From: Chitinophagaceae bacterium UBA2791
GTDB lineage: Bacteria; Bacteroidota; Bacteroidia; Chitinophagales; Chitinophagaceae
NCBI GenBank assembly: GCA_002352105.1
Contig: DEHV01000008.1
Coordinates: forward strand, 207,943-238,482
Direction of reading: 5' to 3'
DNA length: 30,540 nucleotides
A program made the position numbers and the translations under genes. Positions 26,089 to 30,540 of this stretch are shown here, piece after piece. The number at the start of each line of letters is the position of its first letter. The stretch's first letter is position 1. The notes beneath the pieces are model-generated. The model was not told the origin of the DNA, ran no database searches, and saw only the letters and a program-made list of their open reading frames with translations.

Positions 26089-26405
26089 AATGCCTAAGCA
26101 GTTTGACAATTATTGTTTCCGGGTTGACCCAATTTTTTGCCGGAAGTGTTCGAAGCGCTTCCGGTTATTTTTGAATCCACCACTATCTTGACCCCCATTG
26201 TACCTGCTGTCCGGAAGACGCTTTCGCGCCGGTCAGCATGACATGAAGCTGTATTATGCTACGAATGGTATCATTGGTTCACAAGGCTCGCTATATAATT
26301 CGCAAGACCGATCTCAACAGTAGAATGGTTCCGGTCTTATACGAAGCAAGCACATTGTAAATCATAGTATTGACAGAAACTCTCGTGGTATTCCCTGCGA
26401 TTGCA
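26089..26405. other. 317-bp gap between fecR and susC of the second locus
   Basis: No gene is seen. Two inverted repeats are present: CCGGAAG/CTTCCGG at 26140-26164 (11-base loop) and AAGACCG/CGGTCTT at 26304-26338 (21-base loop). Neither has a good U-tract on the minus strand; the first is followed by TTATTTTTG on the plus strand. No TAnnTTTG box was found on the minus strand, consistent with an ECF-dependent susC promoter whose motif I cannot identify. The gap is more than twice as long as the matching one at 4113-4249. Confidence 0.5.
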
Positions 26406-27524
26406 TTAAGGTAGCACGATGATCTTTCTACCTTCCAGTTTGAAACGCACCTCTGCCTGTTCCAAAGCCTTCAAAATGACGGATATATTTGAATCCCTCG
26501 GCAGGTTGCCGCCAAACTTATCTTCAGGAATTTTACCTGCATACACGACATCCACATCATACCAGCAGGACAACTGACGCATGACGGTTTGAATATCTGT
26601 TTTTCGAAACTGGAACAACCCGTTTTTCCACGCGATCGCCTGATCGATATCGGCATGTTCCACCAATCGAATTGCGGCGTCAGATCCCACTTGAGCCTGC
26701 TGTCCGGGCCGGAGTACCATTGTTTGCCCTCGCGCCGAGTCCACGCTAATTTTCACGCTGCCTTCAAACAAAGTAGTTTCAATAGATGGCTCATCGCTGT
26801 AAGAATTAATATTAAAATGCGTGCCTAAGACCTCTACTGTGATCCGGTCTACCTTCACTTTGAAAGGCATCTTTTTGTTGCTGGCTACCTCGAAATAAGC
26901 TTCACCGCTAACCGAAACGCTTCTTTGCGCTCCGGTAAATGCAACCGGGTAAGTGATCGAGGACCCGGCATTCAACCACACACGGCTTCCATCGGCTAAT
27001 GTTATATCGATCACTTTGCTTCCCCTGGGGTTGCTGAGAACATTGTACGCAATTTCAGAGGCAGAGCCGCTGTAGGCAATCTTGCCGTCGGCAAGTTTCA
27101 TGATACTGACGTCGCCCTGCGTTGCTAATGATCCATTAGCGACGCTATCCAGATACACGACCTGCCCGTTCGACAACCTGATAGATGCTTTGTTGATAGC
27201 CGGCGCTTCGATATCAGCGACCAGGCTGGCAGGATCGGTTCGCGGCGTCTGATTCTTGGTAAACCACAGCAGGGATCCCGCTACCACAAGAATAAGGATG
27301 GCTGCCGCCGCCGCATACTTGCCCCAACGAATTTTCCGCGTCCGGCGAAATTCGAAGCTGCGCTCCTGCTCAATCATTGTCCGCTCCATATCTTCTGTCA
27401 AATACGCATCCAACTTTCCCTGCGCCAGGAGCCGAAAGAAAACTTCCGCCTCCTCGCGGCTGCACGTATTATCAGCGAATCGTTGCACCAGTAACCGATG
27501 ATATTGTTGCTCGTCCATATGCAT
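26406..27524 (-). CDS. FecR-family transmembrane anti-sigma factor with DUF4974 C-terminus (second locus)
   Basis: A 372-residue protein. The cytoplasmic part (1-66) is followed by one membrane helix at about 70-88 (A-A-A-A-A-I-L-I-L-V-V-A-G-S-L-L-W-F). The periplasmic FecR domain at about 165-262 has W-L-N-A-G-S-S-I-T-Y-P, G-E-A-Y-F-E-V and E-V-L-G-T-H-F-N-I-N, and the DUF4974 domain covers about 304-372. It aligns with the first FecR in the same order, but the cytoplasmic part differs, as expected if each binds its own sigma factor. The Gly-Thr pair in V-L-G-T is the position of self-cleavage in characterised relatives. The start may be residue 1 or 3. It should hold the ECF factor at 27657-28250 until SusC senses substrate. 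Confidence 0.93.
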   Translation of the reverse strand: MHMDEQQYHRLLVQRFADNTCSREEAEVFFRLLAQGKLDAYLTEDMERTMIEQERSFEFRRTRKIRWGKYAAAAAILILVVAGSLLWFTKNQTPRTDPASLVADIEAPAINKASIRLSNGQVVYLDSVANGSLATQGDVSIMKLADGKIAYSGSASEIAYNVLSNPRGSKVIDITLADGSRVWLNAGSSITYPVAFTGAQRSVSVSGEAYFEVASNKKMPFKVKVDRITVEVLGTHFNINSYSDEPSIETTLFEGSVKISVDSARGQTMVLRPGQQAQVGSDAAIRLVEHADIDQAIAWKNGLFQFRKTDIQTVMRQLSCWYDVDVVYAGKIPEDKFGGNLPRDSNISVILKALEQAEVRFKLEGRKIIVLP

Positions 27525-27656
27525 ATGCTGTTATAGAAGACAATAAAAAAAGGGCCGAGGGTACAGTATGGCAAAAAAATTAAGCAAAGGGCTTATAAAC
27601 ATCTAAAAGGGAAGCAAAAAACATGGTCTGCAAAGATCCAAATATAGCTACGCCGG

Positions 27657-28250
27657 CTAACGCATCGTAATAAGGAGAAAGACTGCCAGGGAAAGCCCCA
27701 GTTCATCATCGAGCCTGGTTCGTATGATCTTTAATGAGCGAAGCATATGTTTCTTTACGGTATTCCGACTGATGCCCAGCAATTCAGCTACTTCATCATA
27801 GGTCCTGGATTCCTGCCTGATTAACTGGAATACCTGCCGCATATTAGGATTCATTTCTTTTAAAACATTATGCAGCCATTGCCTATATTCCCCGGAAATC
27901 AGGCTGTCGTCGGGCTGTGTGACTGGTATTCCCATGGATTGGATCATCAGTCCCTGGGCCGCGTCAATTTTTGCGGCGCGCTTCAATACATTCAACGCGT
28001 GATTACGGGCGACGGTAAAGAGATAGGCCCGAAAAGATTGCACCTGGGAGATCCGCTCCCTATTCTCCCAGATCTTGATGAAGATCTCCTGGGATAGATC
28101 TTCGGCAAATTCAGGCGCTTTGAAATATCGAATGAGAAAGGATCGCATCGACTCTCCGTAATGTTTGTATAAGCGTTCGAAAGCGGCTTCATCTCCGCCT
28201 GACAGCCTGCGCAGTAAATCATCCTCATTGTGTAACGGCGCCGTGTACAT
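27657..28250 (-). CDS. ECF RNA polymerase sigma factor (second locus)
   Basis: A 197-residue protein with region 2 at about 23-92 (E-D-L-S-Q-E-I-F-I-K-I-W-E-N-R-E; A-Y-L-F-T-V-A-R-N) and region 4 at about 122-178 (R-T-Y-D-E-V-A-E-L-L-G-I-S-R-N-T-V-K-K-H). A hydrophobic tail (L-G-L-S-L-A-V-F-L-L-I) ends the chain, as in the first ECF factor. It is the first gene of the second locus, followed after 132 bp by its FecR partner. The AT-rich 70 bp upstream hold only near matches to the housekeeping promoter consensus. Predicted target: the susC promoter in the 26089-26405 gap. Confidence 0.93.
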   Translation of the reverse strand: MYTAPLHNEDDLLRRLSGGDEAAFERLYKHYGESMRSFLIRYFKAPEFAEDLSQEIFIKIWENRERISQVQSFRAYLFTVARNHALNVLKRAAKIDAAQGLMIQSMGIPVTQPDDSLISGEYRQWLHNVLKEMNPNMRQVFQLIRQESRTYDEVAELLGISRNTVKKHMLRSLKIIRTRLDDELGLSLAVFLLITMR

Positions 28251-28346
28251 TCAGGGTTTGACGTTAGATTAATGCCGTAAATTAACTAAAACAAAATATT
28301 CTACAACCAGAAAAATGCGGATGCCAAAATTGATTGATTCAGAACG

Positions 28347-28406
28347 CCCGGACTGGAGTTGAACCCGCACGGCAGCGCTTAATAGCCGAAAACCTATTTT
28401 AATAGG
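28347..28406 (-). pseudogene. Decayed tRNA-Leu-like relic
   Basis: The minus strand has a hairpin CCTA-TTAAAA-TAGG that mimics the anticodon arm of the intact tRNA-Leu(TAA). After a variable-arm-like stretch comes CGGGTTCAACTCC, a 13-base exact match to that tRNA's T arm, and then AGTCCGGGC against CGTCTCGGGT. The T stem carries a mismatch, and no 5' acceptor or D arm is recognisable. It lies past the terminator of the intact gene, in the same orientation. Confidence 0.5.
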
Positions 28407-28412
28407 CCAGCC

Positions 28413-28448
28413 AACAAAACAAAAGGGCTGCTCATAATTGAACAACCC
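28413..28448 (-). terminator. Terminator of tRNA-Leu
   Basis: On the minus strand GGGTTGTTCA-ATTA-TGAGCAGCCC forms ten pairs (two G-U) and is followed by TTTTGTTTTGTT. It begins 28 bp after the tRNA-Leu 3' end, a standard intrinsic terminator. Confidence 0.85.
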
Positions 28449-28476
28449 TCAAAAAATAGCTCTAAAAAAGGAGTTG

Positions 28477-28562
28477 TACCCGAGACGGGAGTTGAACCCG
28501 TACAGCCGTTTCGGGCTACTGGATTTTAAGTCCAGCGCGTCTACCAGTTCCGCCACCCGGGT
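28477..28562 (-). tRNA. tRNA-Leu (anticodon TAA)
   Basis: The 86-nt gene has acceptor ACCCGGG paired with CTCGGGT (one G-U), D arm GGCGGAACTGGTAGACGCG, anticodon arm CTGGA-CTTAAAA-TCCAG with TAA in place, a long class-II variable arm (TAGCCCGAAACGGCTGT region) and T arm ACGGG-TTCAACT-CCCGT. The discriminator is A. The 3' CCA is not encoded, unlike in the neighbouring tRNA-Gly. Confidence 0.97.
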
Positions 28563-28590
28563 ATTGCATTCGCCTATATTGGGAATGATG

Positions 28591-28618
28591 AAAAAAAAAT
28601 CCAAACGGTGAGTTTGGA
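28591..28618 (-). terminator. Intrinsic terminator between tRNA-Gly and tRNA-Leu
   Basis: On the minus strand TCCAAAC-TCACC-GTTTGGA gives seven perfect pairs followed by nine Ts. It begins 5 bp after the encoded CCA of tRNA-Gly. Because it lies only 28 bp before tRNA-Leu, that tRNA needs a promoter overlapping this terminator. Confidence 0.85.
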
Positions 28619-28623
28619 CTTTC

Positions 28624-28699
<76 letters not shown>

Positions 28700-28858
28700 A
28701 ATTTGCCTGTTAATGCTAAAATCTGATCAACAAACTAAAAATGTAAAGAACGACTGTAAAATCACTTAAATCTGCCCCTGCGTAAATCCTTTCCGGGAAC
28801 CCTGTTGGGGAGGGCAAAGATAAACATCCTATCTTCCCAACAAAAAATTTCAGATGGT

Positions 28859-29065
28859 TTATTTATACGTGGGCGTATATAATGTATTACCCGGAACAGA
28901 AACCTCAGGTTTGCCCTTATACCGGTGCGAATAAAGACTGTAGCAGCCTCCCAGCAGAAATGCCACTATGCAAAACACCTGCAGGTAAAACAGGAATACG
29001 GAAGAATTTACCCAGCTATAGCCAAAATCTTTTTCGCGCGGATCCTTGTCTTGAATATGTTCCAT
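28859..29065 (-). CDS. Small single-pass membrane protein, function unknown
   Basis: A 68-residue protein, MEHIQDKDPREKDFGYSWVN..., with one hydrophobic helix at about 23-46 (V-F-L-F-Y-L-Q-V-F-C-I-V-A-F-L-L-G-G-C) and a short basic tail (Y-S-H-R-Y-K-G-K). The charged N-terminus before the helix and the A-rich TTAAAAAGAT leader ahead of the ATG support a real gene. I do not recognise the family. It lies 45 bp downstream of the glycosyltransferase stop in the same direction, so the two may be co-transcribed. Two overlapping plus-strand ORFs look like noise. Confidence 0.65.
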   Translation of the reverse strand: MEHIQDKDPREKDFGYSWVNSSVFLFYLQVFCIVAFLLGGCYSLYSHRYKGKPEVSVPGNTLYTPTYK

Positions 29066-29110
29066 ATCTTTTTAAGTTGCTTTGCAAAAGTAATGGTTCA
29101 TTTTAAAAAA

Positions 29111-30136
29111 TCATCGTTTTGCGCCTATAATTTCGCTAAATCGCTTCTTCCCGGATATAAAATATGCCCATACCACGCTTTTATCCAGGTACCCCTGCAA
29201 TCCGCCCGCATTTTTTTTCAATACATTGCGCTTTTTCCTGGCAAAAAATAACCATCTCAAAAATCCAAAATGGGCCCGGAATACCGCCATAAAATATTTC
29301 CCCTCTCCTTCCGCCAGCGACTTAAAGGCTGAGATACCATCCAATAAAAACCTGAAGGGTATTTTCCAACAGGCCTGACCGAATGGCAGATTCTTGGCCA
29401 GCATGATCAGGTTGTTCCGGAAATTAAGAAATACCTTATTTGAATTTCCCTTGGGGAGCGTGCCCCCTCCGACATGGTATATAACGGATCGGGGGCAGCA
29501 ATACACCGAATAACCCGCCGATTGCAGTCGCCAGCAAAAATCGATCTCCTCCTGGTGGGCAAAAAAATAATCGTCGAGCCCTCCCAACGCATGATAAAGA
29601 TCCGCCCTCACAAACATGGCGGCGCCGCTTGCCCAGAATACGGGAGCCGTTTCATCATATTGTCCCTCGTCGCGCTCGCATACGTCAAATACCCGTCCCC
29701 TCGCAAAGGGATAACCGAATTTATCCAGCCATCCCCCGGACGCGCCTGAATATTCAAAATAGGCCCGGTTATCGTATTGTAATAGCTTGGGTTGACAGGC
29801 GGCAATCTTTTTATCGGATTCCATCAGTTCAATTACCGGTTCGATCCACCCGGGCGTCGTTTCCACATCGGAATTAAGCAATATATAGTAGTCGCTCTTC
29901 ACTTGTTGCAAAGCCCTGTTATACCCCCCCGCAAATCCATAATTCCGGTCGTGAACGATCAGCTCCGCCTGCGGAAAAGCAGACCTCAGAAAGGCAACCG
30001 AATCATCTGTGGAAGCGTTGTCCGCCACCACTACCTTAACATTCGGATAACCGTCCGCCAATACGGAAGGCAGGAATCGCTCCAGGTATTTTCGCCCGTT
30101 CCAGTTTAATATAACAATTGAAACTAATGGCTTCAA
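29111..30136 (-). CDS. Family 2 glycosyltransferase (rhamnosyltransferase-like)
   Basis: Read from a TTG at 30136 the protein has 341 residues and begins MKPLVSIVILNWNG, the standard opening of GT2 enzymes. A TTG further up at 30172 would add twelve hydrophobic residues with no counterpart in the family. The GT-A fold is marked by V-V-V-A-D-N-A-S-T-D-D-S (nucleotide-sugar site), L-L-N-S-D-V-E (D-x-D-like metal site), G-A-A-M-F-V-R and H-Q-E-E-I-D-F-C-W-R-L (catalytic-base region). It should add a sugar, possibly rhamnose, to a cell-surface glycan at the inner face of the membrane. It is divergent from the sensor kinase at 30203. Confidence 0.9.
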   Translation of the reverse strand: MKPLVSIVILNWNGRKYLERFLPSVLADGYPNVKVVVADNASTDDSVAFLRSAFPQAELIVHDRNYGFAGGYNRALQQVKSDYYILLNSDVETTPGWIEPVIELMESDKKIAACQPKLLQYDNRAYFEYSGASGGWLDKFGYPFARGRVFDVCERDEGQYDETAPVFWASGAAMFVRADLYHALGGLDDYFFAHQEEIDFCWRLQSAGYSVYCCPRSVIYHVGGGTLPKGNSNKVFLNFRNNLIMLAKNLPFGQACWKIPFRFLLDGISAFKSLAEGEGKYFMAVFRAHFGFLRWLFFARKKRNVLKKNAGGLQGYLDKSVVWAYFISGKKRFSEIIGAKR

Positions 30137-30202
30137 ACTAATGAGTATAAAATAAATGCATAAATAAAGCAAGCAAAGGAACGCTTTTTATAAATTAGTT
30201 GA

Positions 30203-30540
30203 ATGATTCAATCCTTTTTTAACTGGAAAACAGGACTGGCCCTTATCGCCATAACCATTGTAAGCGGGGCTATTTTTTACTCGGGATTCCTCGCCCGGGA
30301 AATTGCCAAGGAAGAGCGGTTAAGAGTAGAACAATGGGTAGAAGCAGGCAAGCTGTTGGTGAACGACACTTCGGGGCTAAGCGATAAACTGGTTAGCGTG
30401 ATCATTACCGAAAACAAATCCATTCCCATCGTCGTAACGGACGAACACGATCGCATTATTGATCATGCCAATCTGGACTCGGCAAAAGTGGCGGATGATC
30501 CCGGGTATGTTCAAAACAGGCTGGATGCTTTCCGTTCCCA
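30203..30540 (+). CDS. Sensor histidine kinase, N-terminal part, cut off by window edge
   Basis: An ATG at 30203 opens 112 full codons that run off the right edge. The chain begins M-I-Q-S-F-F-N-W-K-T-G and has a membrane helix at about 11-30 (L-A-L-I-A-I-T-I-V-S-G-A-I-F-Y-S-G-F). A periplasmic segment follows, with R-V-E-Q-W-V-E-A-G-K-L-L and then S-I-P-I-V-V-T-D-E-H-D-R-I-I-D-H. This pattern (E-x-x-x-V-x-x-W-x-E-A, then I-P-V-I-x-T-D-E) matches the sensor part of Bacteroidota two-component histidine kinases. The kinase core is outside the window, so this call depends on the sensor region alone. Confidence 0.7.
   Translation, partial: MIQSFFNWKTGLALIAITIVSGAIFYSGFLAREIAKEERLRVEQWVEAGKLLVNDTSGLSDKLVSVIITENKSIPIVVTDEHDRIIDHANLDSAKVADDPGYVQNRLDAFRS

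Noticed and set aside
26071..26109. Upstream ATG of the second susC at 26109
   Set aside because: Using it would translate the leader element shared with the first susC; the ATG at 26070 sits at the same distance from that element as the first susC start.

Overview
The window looks like a chromosomal segment from a Bacteroidota bacterium, most likely Chitinophagaceae or a close relative. The indications are two SusC/SusD outer-membrane pairs, each behind an ECF sigma factor and a FecR-type anti-sigma factor, A-rich leaders instead of Shine-Dalgarno sites, one consensus TAnnTTTG -7 box, and many secreted lipoproteins. The family-level placement is an inference from gene style only. Almost everything is on the minus strand.

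Region by region (right-to-left transcription unless noted). Positions 1-8542 hold a first glycan-uptake locus: a modular secreted esterase (6248-8542), ECF sigma (5569-6174), FecR anti-sigma (4250-5440), SusC (648-4112) and the first 212 codons of a classical SusD that runs off the left edge. Positions 8600-11670 are an accessory stretch. It carries one plus-strand DUF1080 lipoprotein gene (8722-9975), a conserved secreted protein of unknown role (10162-10899), a decayed copy of that protein's 3' end (8651-8704), two copies of a palindromic operator/promoter unit (near 10950 and 11255) and a possible transposase relic. Positions 11671-28250 hold a second, apparently complete polysaccharide utilization locus: ECF sigma, FecR, SusC, a SusD of the SusD-like_2 class, a PcRGLX/YetA-like (PL26-type) lyase, a second esterase paralogous to the first, a GH43-like five-bladed propeller lipoprotein, a secreted DUF1080 protein, and a cupredoxin-fused PVC-type dehydrogenase. 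Positions 28340-28700 hold tRNA-Gly(GCC), tRNA-Leu(TAA), their terminators and a decayed tRNA-Leu-like relic. The right edge has a small membrane protein, a GT2 glycosyltransferase and, on the plus strand, the start of a sensor histidine kinase.

Working model for the second locus. The SusCD receptor imports oligosaccharides and signals through FecR to release the ECF sigma, which raises locus expression. In the cell envelope the lyase and esterase trim a pectin-like acidic, acylated glycan and the GH43-like enzyme removes side sugars. The copper dehydrogenase and the DUF1080 protein could form an oxidize-then-cleave step, because some DUF1080 proteins act on 3-keto-glycosides. That last coupling is the most novel idea in the window and is inference, not observation.
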